Assembly: GCF_036417845.1 (NCBI RefSeq)
Contig: NC_089981.1
Coordinates: 29,115,053-29,179,052 of the forward strand
DNA length: 64,000 nt
Reading direction: 5' to 3'
Origin: Apteryx mantelli
Taxonomy: Eukaryota > Chordata > Aves > Apterygiformes > Apterygidae
The first letter of the stretch is position 1; each line of letters begins with the position of its first letter. A program made the translations under genes and the position numbers. The notes under the pieces were generated by a model. That model searched no databases. It was not told the origin of the DNA and saw only the letters and a program-made list of their open reading frames with translations. Positions 1 through 64,000 of this stretch are shown piece after piece.

Positions 1-2992
1 CTTCCAAGGCATTTACTTTTTACCTACAAAAAAACATGGCTGTGGAGCAAAAAGGATTCTTCTTCAAGAAAGGGCAGGTTTTTCCGCTCTGCATACCCCA
101 GTAATACCCGCCTCTCCCTCCGCATGCCTGAAACTTCCACAGACAACAGTGAAAATGCTTTGTGCCCACAGGGCAACAGAGAGGCGCAGCTGAGATTCAC
201 CATGCAGACCTAAGGTGAGACCCTGGTCACAGAGGAGTTGTGCAGAGCTGGAACGTCAGTGTGCCTACGAGATGAGTGCAGTGCAACAAATCCCAAGTGC
301 ACTGATGAACAATATTTGGATGTGGCACAACTTTTTTCTCAAACTCTTGTTAAAACCAATCACTCCAATTTGTGTATCACTCAGCAACACAAAAAAGAGC
401 CCTTCGAACCTGAAACCTTCTCATGAGGGAATTAGTGAGAAGCGGCTCGCTTCCCTGGGGGAGCGCAGCCAAGCCACTCCAGTGCCCATAAGCAGCTCGT
501 GTGCTCATGCAGCACCCCACGCACTCAGGGCAACTGCTGCGGCCTCTCACCCATGTCGAGGAGCTCCAGCACCACGCACAAGTGATTGTGGGTCACCATG
601 ACTCACTGACACGCTGCATCTGGTGCGGGGAGCTGTGGACAGGAGAGAGGCCATGCCCTGCAGCCAGAAGGGAGGCTATCTTGAAATGCCTTGCTGGCAG
701 CTCAGCACAGCAGCATATATTCACCACAGATATCGCACACCTTTCCCATCACCCTTTCTCTCATTTGGGCATCCCTTAGCCATTCCTCTCCCCAATCACA
801 CTGTCTCCTTCTAGATCACCCCTTCTGTCCCTTCCCATCTGGCACCAGGGGGCCTGTTCAGGCTGGAGCTCACCAGCCAGGGAAGCACAGGGGCCTGGGT
901 TCCCTCGCCTCCATTGTGCTGATCTACCCCAGCTTCCCTCATGCCCCGGCCTCATTAGCTGCCCCTTGCCGCAGGCCTGGCAGCCCGGTTCCTGCAGCAG
1001 ACACCCACCACCATGCCAGCAGGAACTCACAAGCAGTGCCTGAGCCAGAGCAGAAGCCCCAGCATGGCTGGCAGGGGCACACTTCTCCCTCTTGGCACCA
1101 GCACAAGCAGCAGCTCTCCTCCACCCAGACTGTGGCAGGTCCTTCTGAGCAGCACCACAGGGAACCCAGCATCCCATCACCTGTCCCAAGAGGGTCTCCT
1201 CCCCAACAGTGGCCTGAGGGCTGTCCCTCCCCGTCACGCCAGGAGCAAGATGCATCCCTCACTGCATGACAGGCTACACTGTCTTGCATGCTGCAGAAGG
1301 AGGCTCCCATAGCGTGACAATACAGTAAGGCTGCTTTTGGTGGCATTCATTTGCTCCTAGCAATGTATGGAAGAGACTCAGACCCTGGTTCTGGATGGGA
1401 GTTTCATCTATCATACTGTGAATGTGGTATTATTCACATACAACAGTTAAATACCACATGCCAGTGCAATGAAACCCAAAGAGCTCCGACTCCAAACCCT
1501 AGAAAAGGGAGCAATTGGCCTGGCTGCACTGCGGAGTTTCGGTACCTTTCCTAAAAGGGCACACAGAGGAAGTTTTGCACCCACTGCGTCACTCAGAGCA
1601 CTGCCAGTGACCTATTCAGAAAGAAACAGGTTGTAAGTTCAAGTGAGCGGGTTTGAGGCCATCTCCCTTCCAGACACAAGGTCCAGAAAGTACACCCCAC
1701 TGCAGAAATGGTTTGCATGGCCAGAGGACAATGATGTAACATAACTGGTCAGAAAAGCATTCAGACAACAAAAACATTTTGATCAACATAGTTGTCCCTA
1801 CAGGACCTTTCAGAATAGCCTTCCCTTGCGTAAAGAAACAACCTGAGGAGAAGGACCCAGACTCTGGGAACTAGGAACTGCTGTTTGCCCCAGACTTCCT
1901 CTGTGGCCTCAGTCTGGTTGAGGAGTATCTCCACCCATCCACTCCTCTCCAGCAAGACAGGGAAAGCAGCCCTGCTCTGCTCAACAGGGCCATTGCAAGG
2001 TGCTCAGACAAGATAAAGAATATAAAGATTGAGGCCCGTATAAGAACCTCATACAGATTTAAACTGTGATGTACAAGAGCATAATCTGCATGCAAAGCCT
2101 GCATTTAAAATGGGGCTTATGAATTCAGCTGCAGGTGCTCAGAAGATAGAATTTTATACTATTTTGAAGAGGCAATGCCTCATTCTGTCCCAGACCTATG
2201 TACAGGGAAAGAGCACTGGGACTTAGCAAAGGATCTGTTCCATTGTAGCATTTGCAGTCAGGCCAAAATGGAAGCATCCAGTGGGTCAGGGTCCGTTTTC
2301 CATTACTGTGGAGCCCGACTTTCATCCTGGTGTTATTTCATTTAAACCAATGGATCATCAGCATGAATATGGAGAAATACAGTGTGATCCAGACCCAGAG
2401 CATTCAGGCTAATATTTAACACTTTGCTTATTCCTCCATATGCCTCATACAACACACAGTTCAGAGAAAAATGACATCTTGTGCAATTCTTGGACTCGCT
2501 GGTTTAGATTAAAAACATTTCAATCTTAGCTCTGAATTTCCTGCACAGCAAAAGTTGAGACATCAATCTTGTCCTCACTTTCAGTGAGGCTGAACGTGAA
2601 CCCAGCTTTGTTGAAGTAATGTGCGTTTATGGCAGCCCACTACTTAGCCTGTCTGTCCTCATTAGCTTTTAGAGTTACTGATGAAGCATCAGGGCAGAGC
2701 TCTACAAACTTCTGCTGGCACCATCCAATTACAGAAATTATGATCAGTCTCTAATACACACACCCATGAAGTATCATGGGTACCCAAAAGGTATTATCTG
2801 TAAAGGAATCAAAATTCTGGTCATCAAAATATTTATATTAGCTGAGAAAGCCAAACTCTGCCAAGAACAGAGCTGGCTGGCAAGCTTCCCCAGAGTCTCT
2901 CCACCACCGAGTAAAACACAGAAAGCAGCCCCACCTACTACAACCCCTCTGTGCATGCCCAGGGCTGGTTAGTACTTGAAGTACAGCACCAA
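1..2992 (-). other. SCUBE2 3' UTR and 3' flank
   Basis: No convincing exon of another gene was seen. The 3' UTR of SCUBE2 must begin at 2,992, but no minus-strand AATAAA or ATTAAA was found between 1 and 2,992, so its end cannot be set. The part from about 840 to 1,260 is GC-richer and open in several frames, but no family is recognisable. Confidence 0.5.
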
Positions 2993-46750
<43,758 letters not shown>

Positions 46751-47450
46751 CGATGGCGCTGCGGCCGCCGCCGGGCGGGAGAGGCGGCGGCGGCGGCGGA
46801 GGGAGGTGTCTGCGGGCGCCCGGCCCGCCTCGTACTGACACCGGGGCCAGCCCGGGCCGCCGCGCGGCGCCGAGCCGCCTCCCCGGCCCTGCCCCGGGCC
46901 CGCCCGCCCGCGCCCCCGCGGCCCGGCTGCGCTGCGCCCCGCGGGAACCCCCGCCCCGCGGCCCAGCCCCTGCCGCCGCTCCCAGCCCGGCCCACATCAA
47001 AACCCGCCACAGACCGCGGCGCAAGTGCGCCCCGCCCCTGCACAGACGCTGCAACACCTGCGCGCCGCCGCCGCGCGGCTCTCCTACGGAGCCGGCTCTT
47101 TCCTGAAGAGGCAGAAGGGTACCTCGCACGCAGGCGGCGGCGCGTGTATCGGGACCGCTGCTCCCGTTTCCGAAATGGCCCACACGGTCTCTTTCTAGCA
47201 GGGACGAGCCCATGCAGAGACCCCGCAAGCAGAGCGCGCATGTGTCTGCACACTGTCACGGACCTCGAGCCTTGCCTTTCTTCAAAAACACAGTACTGCG
47301 ATTTTTAGCTAGCACTGACACCCCGCGCTGCGGAGGCTGGAGGCCCGCCTGCGGGACCCTACCGGCACACACCTCCCACCCTGGGCCCCAGGCCCGCTCC
47401 CTTCCCCGACGGCATTGCTCTGGGCTGGCTCCTACGGCAGGTAAAAGTGG

Positions 47451-50400
47451 CGCAGTCAGTATTTGCTGAAATTATAATTTACTAAGTGCTGCTTAGCCCT
47501 TTCAGGGTGCAAATGAAGGCAAGCACTATTCTTTTCCACTCCTCCCTCCCTTCCCCCCCACCCCCATTTTGCCTTCTTTTCTCTTTTGTTTTGTTCTGTG
47601 AGAAATACCAAGCTATTTCTAGTCCTAAGAGGGGTTTATACACATTAGTAAATCTTCAGAGTGAAACCTTCCCCTCAGTCTTTGTCTTTGTTTCCTTAAT
47701 GGTAGCTATAAATTACCACTTTCCTTTCTCCCTGGAGCATCAGGCTTCATTGCTTTTGAAATGATCAAAGTTTTTCTCCTTTAAAATCCAATGAGAAACA
47801 ACCTATTGTATGTCATGGATGTTTTCAGCCTTAGTCAAACTCCTCCATAAATGCATAAAGCTGCTCATTAAACACTCGAAGAATTCTTCAGCACCACACT
47901 ATATCCCCAGCCTCCTCTTACCAAGAGAAAGTAATAAGAAATTAAGACTTTGACAGTTTCTATGATTTTGTGACTAAACAATCATATTTACGATGAAAAT
48001 TCACACATCCACAGCATTCTCCATTTAGGGATGTCAAGGTGTCTTTACAAACAATTGTCCTAAACAAACAGAGAAGCAGTTTCCCATCAAAGCACATAAA
48101 TATGAACTATCGTAAAAGCTGTTAAACACTTCTAGCACTTTCCACTCAAGATTTCTCTCGAGGAACTTGACCAATATCCATTTGACTAAAACTCATACTG
48201 CTATGAGACATGATGACAGACAAAATCTAACTATAAAAGAATGTAGTGGGAAACTAGTAAGAGACACCAAACAGAAGAGCCATATACCTGAACCACCAAG
48301 GCATTCTGAAACACAGCAAAAGCAAAGCACCTGATTTACTTCTGTAAAACTAACAGATAAACTGCAGCAACACACAGCTCATTTTAAAGCTGGAAGCTGC
48401 CAGCCTGTCTCACTACCACCCAGTGCTACCAACAACAAATATTTAGGAATGCCTGAGCTGGATCAAAAGATCAATAGACAGCTCTGAAAATAAACAGGAC
48501 AAATATTAAATTTATCTTAGTTAATGAAATCTTTCCTTATACATAAATCTTAGAATGCTTTGTGAAGGTTCTTAACTATAATTTAACATACAATACTTTT
48601 GATTATGATGAATTGCCATTAACATATCTCTTTACAGACACAAAACAGATAGAGGCTTAGATTTCAGCTCGGACATCTTTCGACAGCCTTCTTTAATGTA
48701 ATTATTTCTATTAAACTGCAAAGTCACAGTGAGACATGAAGATCAGAGCATAATGGCCACTACTGGGTAGTAGGATCTTGATGCTGGTAGAGAGAAGCTA
48801 AAAGTTGCTGAAGTTGAGCCTTAAAAATTTAAATAAGTATGATGAAAGAAAAAATACTAGAGGCAACCCAGCAAGAAGAAACCCCCAATTTTTTTTTCCC
48901 CTAAATAGCTGAAAAAAAGAAAATCACAGAATTTTAGTGGCAGGGGAATAGCTACTTGCAAATCTTGACAAGAAGCATATGTAAACAGGATATCCTCATA
49001 GATTATACACACTGATCCTAAAAAAAACCCCACAACAACAACAAAAAAACAATAGCAAAGTTTTTGCTTATTTAGGTACTATACAGCATTTTAGTCTTGA
49101 ACTACATTTTCTCAGTGCTGTGTGGACCAAAGTCCCGTTCAGTTATGTTTCGCAGATGCTTTTGTGAGGGTGGGCTCTATGTTTTATACTTGGAGAAAGG
49201 TTTGCACATCTGAAAATGTTTGCTTTTTTTCTGCTTGTTATAATCTTGTAAAAGCTAGTACTTCTTCCTGCAAATTGATCTCCGAACTTTTTAGACCACC
49301 AGGACTACAACACTACTGTGAATACAGCCTGGTTATCCAAAGAAACTGTGTGATACGGACAAGATCCACGATTCTCCCTAGTTCTCCACTTTAAATATGG
49401 CTTGAAGCTGCCTCACATGAAGGTCTAGACTAAGCCATCACACAGTCTTCCTCATATCAGACATTCTGATGTAAAAACTGCTCCAGAAATTGTGTACCTG
49501 ATCTCCTCAGTAGAGTTGAACACACTTGTCTGAAAATCTGGGATAAGAACTGCTTTATGCTTTATATTCCCTGTTAAATTTTATTAAATAATTATAAGCA
49601 AACATTTAGTTGAGGAAATCTAGATTGCTATTTCATTTCTACTTGAATATTGTGAGAACTAGTGGGTCTGCTGTGGCTGGGTAACAGTGCACCACACTAA
49701 CCCAAGATGTAATACAACTGAGAAGGCACAAGAAGTGTTTGTGACAGAAGCTAAAAACAACATAGTGGGAAAAAAACATAATGCTAGAAAGGCAAAAGGG
49801 AAAGGAGAAGACAGTCAAGTGAAAGAATACTTTCAAATATTTAGTTAGTCCAAAGCTTTGCATACATATAATGACTCAGAGCTTCAGCTTCAAGTCCTGC
49901 TCATTTCCATATGCCTATCAAGTCTTGAACAACTGTTTTTCATTGAGATTAATCGCTCAGACTTTTGTATTTACACTTTCCGTCTTAGTATCCAAGAGTT
50001 TTCCAAGTTACTAATCAGGTTGTGGGGATCAACACAAAACACAGCTTCAATAATCAACATTAAGTTTGGCAATTTAACTGTGACTTTCAGTGGGAGCAGG
50101 ACCTGCACAAGCATATGGCTTATCTCAAGCAGAGATGAAATCTTGAGTAATTTTTCCAAGAGAACCTCTCATGTAATTTATACTCCTTGTCTAAGTCTTT
50201 TTACGCCACTGGTTGAAAATCTTTTCTGAAATAAACATCAGATTCCTTGATTATATTTTAAATGTTGTTGGATCTTTATCTTAAAATACCACTGTCACTG
50301 AACTGACCTAAGAACTGTTTCTGTTTATTTCAGGGCTGAACATAATATGTTTCATTAATGAATATATGTTCTTGAGTTAACAGAAAAAGAAAAAAAAAAT

Positions 50401-53400
50401 CTTTCTTCCACACGAAATTCTTTTTAGACAGAGACCTGTTTGGTGCAGCAATCTGACATCTAATGCTTCTAGTACTTCTCTAATAAAAGGTAAGCGCTTT
50501 CCAAGTCATCACCAGTTATAAAGTAAGTACATTTCTAGACACAGTGTGCTGAGACCAGTCAGCCAATGGACAAACATTAGCCTGACTAGCACTCAAACTC
50601 TCCTCACCAACACTAATAAGCATTATCATCTATCAAATTACCTCAGACCTGACATATGGAAAAGTGCTGTGAAGCCAACAGTTGCTCAACACACTTTACT
50701 TACCAAGTCCTCTGTTTTTTGCTCCTTCCACTTGCAGGAAATTAGAAAGATTCAAGACCATCAGTGATGAAATAAATGCTTTTCTGAAATCACGTTTACC
50801 TCATAGCTCCATCCACGTCTGCCCCCACTGGCCATCCTTGTAGAGACCTTGCAGAGGAATTAGGATGAGCAGATCTAATAAAACCAGAGAAGGGAAAAGG
50901 TGGCCTGTTTCCTAGAGACACAGGCCTGGCATTTTGCATAAGCGCTGCATGCCTGGCAGTGGGCATTGAGTTCACCACTTCAAAACTCCCAGTCTGGTCG
51001 AGTCTCAGGTCAACAGCGCCATCTAGTCCGAGCATGGCACAGATGGAGCCCGGGCCTTGCAAAGCAGTCTCCCAGTCTGCCTGAGGACAACGCGAATTGT
51101 GAAGTGCTGCGTAATTCTTGTCAGCTCAGGAAGACCTGAGTGCTTTCACCAAGATAGATCTTAAAGCTTTTTATTCTGCTTTTGTTTAAAGCAAGCAAAC
51201 AAAAACCCCAAACAAAATAATTCTCCAACACAGACTGGTCAGAAGAGGGGAACTGAAATATTTCTACGTAATGATCAAACTCCTTGCTATTTTTTCCCTG
51301 TTTTTATAAAACATCCAGTGATGATCTCATACAGATTGACACAGGGTAAAACCCATCAATTTCAGGCTAGTCCTAACTTGATCCACTGTTCCCAGGCTGA
51401 GAAAACTGCTTTTGTATCCATCTGCTTCAAAACAAAATTTGTCAAAGCAAACGTTAGCCATTGCTCAAAGGCAGGTCAGAATAAGCAAGTCTCTCTGGCT
51501 ATACTTGAGAGAAGAGAGGGTAGCTCTCTAAAAAAACAGGAAAAAATCACACACCCGAAGACATATCACATAACTGACATATAAAACATTCAGGACATAG
51601 GCAGCAGAAAAGTTACAAAAGCATTATTAAAATTAACTCCACTCGCTTTTATTTACTGATTCACCTAACTCTAGAAACTAGATGAAACATACAGTAAGGC
51701 AGACAGAATCAGTTTCAGGTGGAGATAAGCAGAGCAATATCTAAGGAACGAAGATTATACCGGGCTCTGCTATATCAGTATGCACTTCAAATCATTTAAA
51801 CAGCAAGTGAAACGAGAGGGAAGAAGCCATACTTTTGCCTCTGCCTCAATACAACCCCTCCTCCCAGTAATTCTAGGTCTGAGACCAACACAGCATCTGC
51901 CAAGTTTGGCCACACCATCAGCAAAGATGGGATACACAAGCAGGAGACAGGCAATATAGGTAATAATGCTCAGGTGTGTATGCGTGCTACAGATGTAGCT
52001 ATGGTCAGAGTCTCAGAGATGGAGAACAGAGGTATTTTCTCACTTAACCTTACATTTGAAGAATCAGATAGTTACATGATCAACATTCATGACAACTTCT
52101 AGTTTTCTGCATGTATCCTCTCGCAAAAAAAGAAAGGTTGGGCACATGGTACATAGAGCACACTAACTATTTTCTAGAACTTAACACTTTGAGATTTCCA
52201 TCAAATTTTGTTAAACAACTATTATGATCAAAAGTTATTCTAAGACATGAAAAAAAGCTAATAGACACATGACCGTATGTGTGTGTATGTATATGTACTC
52301 ACAGATGCTCTCCAAGACCTGCATTAGTTCCTTTGCCTTCTTGTTTTCCCCATTCCCTGATTACGGAGTTGGCTTCTCTTCCAGTGACGGTACCATCTGA
52401 CTGACAAAAATTGCTTGCAACAAGGCTACACTGGGGCAGGTGTTCATTGAACAGATGTATACAGAACAAGATATAACGCAGAAAGTGAGTTTAGTTCATA
52501 TCTAAAAGTCAGTTTTTGGACAGCTGGACCCCATTCTGGTCCACTCTGCAGAAACTGTTTTAATACATACAACTACACAGGCATTCTCTCCTTTTGATGT
52601 GAACTGGGCTTGTATGTCCAGCTACACACATTACCCCAAATCACAGGATGTGAAGGGGGATGGGGATAAACACGCTTACTATCCGATGCTCATTCAAAAT
52701 GCAGATGATATACTAACATTAAGACTACTTGTCCACTAAACAAAAGGGGGTACTTTAATCTACAGATAATCAGGCTTCAAGAATGGATCCTGTAAAGAAG
52801 AATACACAAAAATGAAGGCTAACAGTCCCCGTTAGATCCATTCATTAATCCATTGGGAGTAATGTTATAAACCTCATATACTCCTTAAGTAGTATAGAAG
52901 GTCTTCATAGAAGGTCCAACATAGGAAAGAAGGGCTAAAGAACACAGTATAGAAGGAATAGTAGATTAATATTAAAAGTTTGAGGCAAACCAAGTCTTTC
53001 CCAAAACAAGAGAAAGATTAGTCTAGGTAAGAAATGTAATACTTCACATGCACATCCTCAACAAGCATTACTAGAGAATATCGGAGAATGTGTTCAATTT
53101 CAGGGTTCGTTGCCATTATGAGTTTGGGAAAAGGAATCACTTATTTTCAAAATGCTTAAAAAAAACCCTTGTATAGATAATGTAATATTCTTAATTGCTA
53201 CAGCATATATTGAAGATAATGAAAGTCATGCTTCTAATGAATTTCACTTGAAACCAGACACCAAGGAGTTATACATATCCACAGTTAGGCAAAGAGGAAA
53301 AGATGATTAGCCAAATTACAGTTAGAGGCTTTGAAACTAGCACATTAATGCTATTTCTCATGTTAAAAGTTAAATTTTATTGCAATTCAGCAATGTACTA

Positions 53401-54740
53401 CACCTATAAGACTTTCATATGTCCAAGTCACACTTAACGTCCAATGGACTGGTAGTTTCCTCACCATGTGCTATCCACCTATGACTTGGGAGTCAAACCA
53501 CAGCCTGTGTCCAAACATCCTAGGTATCTCTAATACTTTGTCATAAAGAGGCCAAAAAGATCCATACCAAACCGAGTAATCAAACCAGTGTTATCTTGCC
53601 ATATTAGGTGAGCATGATAGCAAAAGTACTGAGCATTAGTTCAGCGTGAGCTACCTCATCCAAAATAAAATTAAAACATATTTAATAGTAGGAGAGAGAT
53701 GATTTTAATAGGATCAACTAATCTAATGAGGTCAAAAAGGTTAAATACGACCCTCTCTTTCTAATACAGACATCCACTGTGAAATGTACAGGCCTAATAA
53801 AATGGTCTTAAATATAATGAAGAGCTGTAAATTCTTTTTACTATTATTATACAAATGAGCAATTTGGAGACAGAATAGCAAGATTCTCTCCATGTATTAA
53901 GTCGAATACACAAAATTTTCAGAACAAAGTACATTTGCTTTATTTTTTCCCTTCCAAGATTAGAAAAACCACACACACACAGACTGCAGACACACACACA
54001 CACACACACACACAGACTGCAGACTGTGAAAGAATGCAAACCCGCTCAGCATGAGCAGTGGCTTGGGCATCGCCTTGCATTTTTCTAATGCTACCATAAG
54101 ATCGAAACAGAATCTTGTTCTGAATAAAAGTAGTGATAAAGGAACTTCTCAGTTTAATAATGAAATAAATAGGACAAAAGTAAAAATAGTCAAAAATTTA
54201 ATACATGTGCTATGCTTATAAATTATGGAAATAAAACTATCACAAGATGTCACTAAATTGTAGGTAATAAAGAAAAGGTGCTACAACATTGCATGAACTG
54301 AAAAAACTTTGACTCAGCTTCTCATCAGAAGAGAGACAATACTGAGATAAGTTTATACAGTGAAGACCTCTTAAATACATAGCCCTGAATTTCTGTAGGG
54401 TAATTTGTGACACTTGAAAATTGGCCTGTTCTTAAGTCATGTATGCATTTCAAAGTGATTTTATCAGAGGTTTCAAATGAACAGAGATGCCTCTGGGTAT
54501 TTGCCAATTTCCAGCTCTGCAATAAATTAAACTTTCAAAATGCTTGTGTTTTATTGTACATAGAAAGTTTTATTTCTATGGAAAAACAGAAGCATCCCAA
54601 ATGAAGCTGACTGCAATAACAGGACCCAAGGCGTATCAATTCAAAAGGAAAGGAAAAAAAATTACTTCTTTCTGTCTCTTTAGAAAAGTGAACAAATACT
54701 GAAATCCTGATATTTGTTAGTAAGGCTTGCCATGCATTGT
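47451..54740. other. Intergenic region between SCUBE2 and DENND5A
   Basis: AT-rich, with no exon, RNA gene or LINE recognised. It holds an AC microsatellite at 53,970-54,014. An 88-codon minus-strand frame at 50,796-51,062 in a GC-richer patch has no recognisable homology. Elements controlling either gene could lie here but cannot be identified by eye. Confidence 0.6.
53970..54024. repeat. Compound AC microsatellite with agactgcag interruptions
   Basis: Two AC runs separated and followed by the same agactgcag segment, showing that a unit containing both was duplicated. Confidence 0.85.
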
Positions 54741-54752
54741 GGCATGGTCGTC

Positions 54753-54797
54753 TTTATTTAGTCTTCTGGCCTTTGGGAACCCATGTCCCTCTTTATT
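54753..54797 (-). terminator. DENND5A: Candidate DENND5A polyadenylation signals
   Basis: Minus-strand AATAAA occurs at 54,792-54,797 and again at 54,753-54,758, giving a 3' UTR of about 960-1,000 nt after the stop at 55,756. A further AATAAA lies at 54,550-54,555. Which one is used cannot be told from the sequence. Confidence 0.4.
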
Positions 54798-55755
54798 CGC
54801 AGTTAAGAGAATTACCAGCAGCAACCATATAACAAACTTTGAAAGGCTGGTTTAAGTGGTAATATTTTTTTGCATTATAAACAGTTATTCCAGGTTTTTC
54901 ATTTAAGTGGGCTGCACTGTAAGTTCTGAATTGCAACACAATATAGCCAATTATATCATAGAAGTTTTTTTTTTTTTAAAGACAAACTTACAAAACACAA
55001 CAATAGGTTAAATAAATAAAAACATCAGTTAAAAACACGCTTAATTTCCTCTGTGCAATTACGTACCAATATGAAAAATATTACTTTGATCTCTGCACAT
55101 TTCACGGTTCAGTCTCCTGGAATTCACTAAAAATAATACTGACAACAAAAATAAAGGAAAAAGCGATTTGTTGACAAATCAGTGCTTTGGAGCTATTAAA
55201 AAAAGCACACATCAGAATTTGTAATTCCCTTGCAGTAGAACAGTGACCCAATGTGTTAAAAATTAAACATTGGTAATAATGTTAATATATAAAATATTAG
55301 TTTAAAAACTATAGAATGACCTTCTAGCAGAAATGGAGTGTATACATTGGGGTCTGTGACATACAGCATATCTGAAGGCAAGTTCACAGAATGCTGAAAG
55401 GCTCACTGCACATTTTCTATGGCAAGGAAATATTGCAGCTTTAAAATAAGCTGCACAATACTCATCTCTATCTCTTTCACATGAAAGTGTGTAAAAAGCA
55501 AATCAGCAAATAAACTCTAAAATAGATTTATACCAAAATCCTCTTTTTTACATTGAGTTTACAGCTTCTATCCTTTTGCCTGTACTATTATTGGAGTTTC
55601 CTTCAAGAAAAGTCAAAGTTGCATTTTGGGGCCATGAACAAGTTCACGATACAATGTACTGGCAGACAGAACTTTTGCATACTAATGAGATTGACTCTTC
55701 GTTGCCTCCCCCCCCCCTTTTTTTTAATTAAGATAATCATCTATGGGACAAGAGG

Positions 55756-62390
<6,635 letters not shown>

Positions 62391-62841
62391 CTGCAAAAAC
62401 AAGACAAAACTTCAAAAATGAAAAAGGGTAATTATGTAACCTCTTTTATGAGGAGAGAAAAAGATAAGTCATAATAATACTGCACCATCATGAAATGTTA
62501 AAAAAAAAAAAGAGCTGCTATTTAATCACACTAACACTTCTGCACTACACACTGATTGACAGTCAGGAGTGCACAAACATGCTAGTGTACACACAGTAGT
62601 CATTAAGATGTAGAGTTGATAGCAAAACAATGTCAAATGAACAAAGAAATATACATGCAGTAATGTCTTTAAACGGGTGTCATCTTTTTTTGCCTGCCAG
62701 TCTCAAAATACGTCATGAAGATGGTTACTTGTTCCTAGTTTACAGACAAGGAAGTAGAGAGGCTCATTCACGTATCCACCACTATGCTGTAGCTCAGTGT
62801 GCTACTCAAAGTTCAGCTCCTAACCAGGTTTTACAGGTGTG

Positions 62842-62872
<31 letters not shown>

Positions 62873-64000
62873 CCCTCCCTAACACTAATTCCTATTCAAT
62901 TACAAACTGAAGCCTGTAGTTGCACGAGTTGCTTGTGGCAACATTCACTACTGTGACTGAACAATTTTAGAGAAAATACATTATAGTGCTGCAAGTTTCT
63001 CTGTACCATATTGCTCTTAGTTATGCTAACTGTATGACTTCTTGATTTGAAAGAGAAAAAAAACCACTTTTCTCCCCTCTCTAACTGGCACCACACACAG
63101 TGTTTGAGCACCAAACACCTTCTGGTCTGCTGGTTTACCAATAACTAATTCAGCATAGTCTCACCTGAGTTACAGCCCCTACTCTGACTCAGGAGGCAGA
63201 AGGAAATACATGTGCTCTTCAATTGCCTAGCATCTCATGCATGGCTTCCTACTAACCAAACTGCTTTTATAACAAAACCCAGTTATCTGAATGGTCATTG
63301 TACTTCTTGGCAATTTGCCCTTCTTTTATAGTGCATAAATGGGTTATAGTTAAGGCTTTTCAGCTGAGGCATTTAATACATTTCTTCCTAAATGTCTCCT
63401 CAGCTGACAGTGGCCTCAGGAAAGCATTTGGTGGTTGGATCTTCTTAAAAGCTTGATGCCCATGGCCTTTAAAAATGAATTAAAATGTTTCCCTTTTTAT
63501 TTTCTGTGCTGATAGTCTTAAAGCAAGTGACAATTTAACAGCATCCAGCAGACCAGACCTGAACACTGTCCATAACTTACCCTCAACAAGATGTGTTACA
63601 TGGAGTCATTTCTCATCATCTCTGTCTATACTTTTGGCTGAGGATTGACTATATGGATATAGATAGTCATTCCTCAGCCAAGGATTTGGTTAGAATTAAA
63701 TTATTCTGCAATTCATTTATAGAGCAAATAAATGCACTTTATATTACAAAGTGACAATTAAAAAATATTTTGCTTAAACCCCTGCTTCCTTTCTCTTTTA
63801 TACACACAATTATGGAATGTAACATACCATCAAGGATAGCTCTTACCTTGGGGCCAGAGGGAACCATCCACCCCTCCCCCCCCCAAAAATAATTTTTATA
63901 AACTTTACTACAGTCTTTCCTTATCATTCTGCCTTACTAGTGTGGTAATGTGGCAGCAGGCACACAAATGCTTAAAAACGCCGTAGCATATTTAAGTGTT
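62391..64000 (-). other. DENND5A: DENND5A intron reaching the window edge
   Basis: No further exon was recognised. Contains an (AC)12 microsatellite at 62,849-62,872 and a C run near 63,875. Confidence 0.6.
62849..62872. repeat. (AC)12 microsatellite
   Basis: Twelve AC units on the plus strand within a DENND5A intron. Confidence 0.9.

Noticed and set aside
691..1269. 192-codon plus-strand open frame in the SCUBE2 3' flank
   Set aside because: Rich in Pro, Ser, His and Gln with no domain, and open frames exist on both strands there. No homology recognised.
50796..51062. 88-codon minus-strand frame in the intergenic region
   Set aside because: Mildly protein-like and in a GC-richer patch, but no family, no splice structure and no support for expression.

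Overview
The window looks like a vertebrate nuclear genome and most likely a bird. Coding sequence sits in short exons with GT-AG borders. Introns are fairly compact. The transposon remnants are CR1 LINE 3' ends with the typical avian tail (a 'ggactagatgatctccagaag' type end). A GC-rich CpG island marks the one promoter present. No bacterial, viral or CRISPR features are visible. The species cannot be fixed from the sequence.

All coding sequence recognised is on the minus strand. Region 1-2,992 is the 3' flank or 3' UTR of SCUBE2. Region 2,993-46,750 is the whole coding span of SCUBE2 (signal peptide, CUB and EGF-like domain protein 2). It has 22 exons: a signal peptide, nine EGF modules, a spacer, three cysteine-rich repeats, a CUB domain and a basic C-terminal tail. 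Region 46.2-47.45 kb is its CpG-island promoter. Region 47.45 to about 54.8 kb is intergenic. Region 55,756-62,390 holds the last seven coding exons of DENND5A (PLAT and second RUN domain, natural stop). The rest, to 64,000, is intron of DENND5A. The order DENND5A then SCUBE2 on one strand matches the arrangement I know from mammals (human 11p15).

The main anomaly is SCUBE2 exon 16 (12,764-12,934), which encodes the first cysteine-rich repeat. It keeps both splice sites, its full 57-codon length and all six cysteines, but carries two in-frame stops (TGA at 12,897-12,899 and TAA at 12,864-12,866). The other 21 exons are open. The exon is symmetric (phase 1-1, 171 nt), so skipping it would give an intact protein of about 931 residues with two cysteine-rich repeats. 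Including it would truncate the protein before the remaining repeats and the CUB domain, and should trigger nonsense-mediated decay. In DENND5A, an (AAT)14 microsatellite lies directly against a 5' splice site.

SCUBE2 is a secreted or cell-surface glycoprotein known to help release lipid-modified Hedgehog ligands. DENND5A is a Rab GEF and effector in endosome-Golgi traffic. They are neighbours, not a functional operon.
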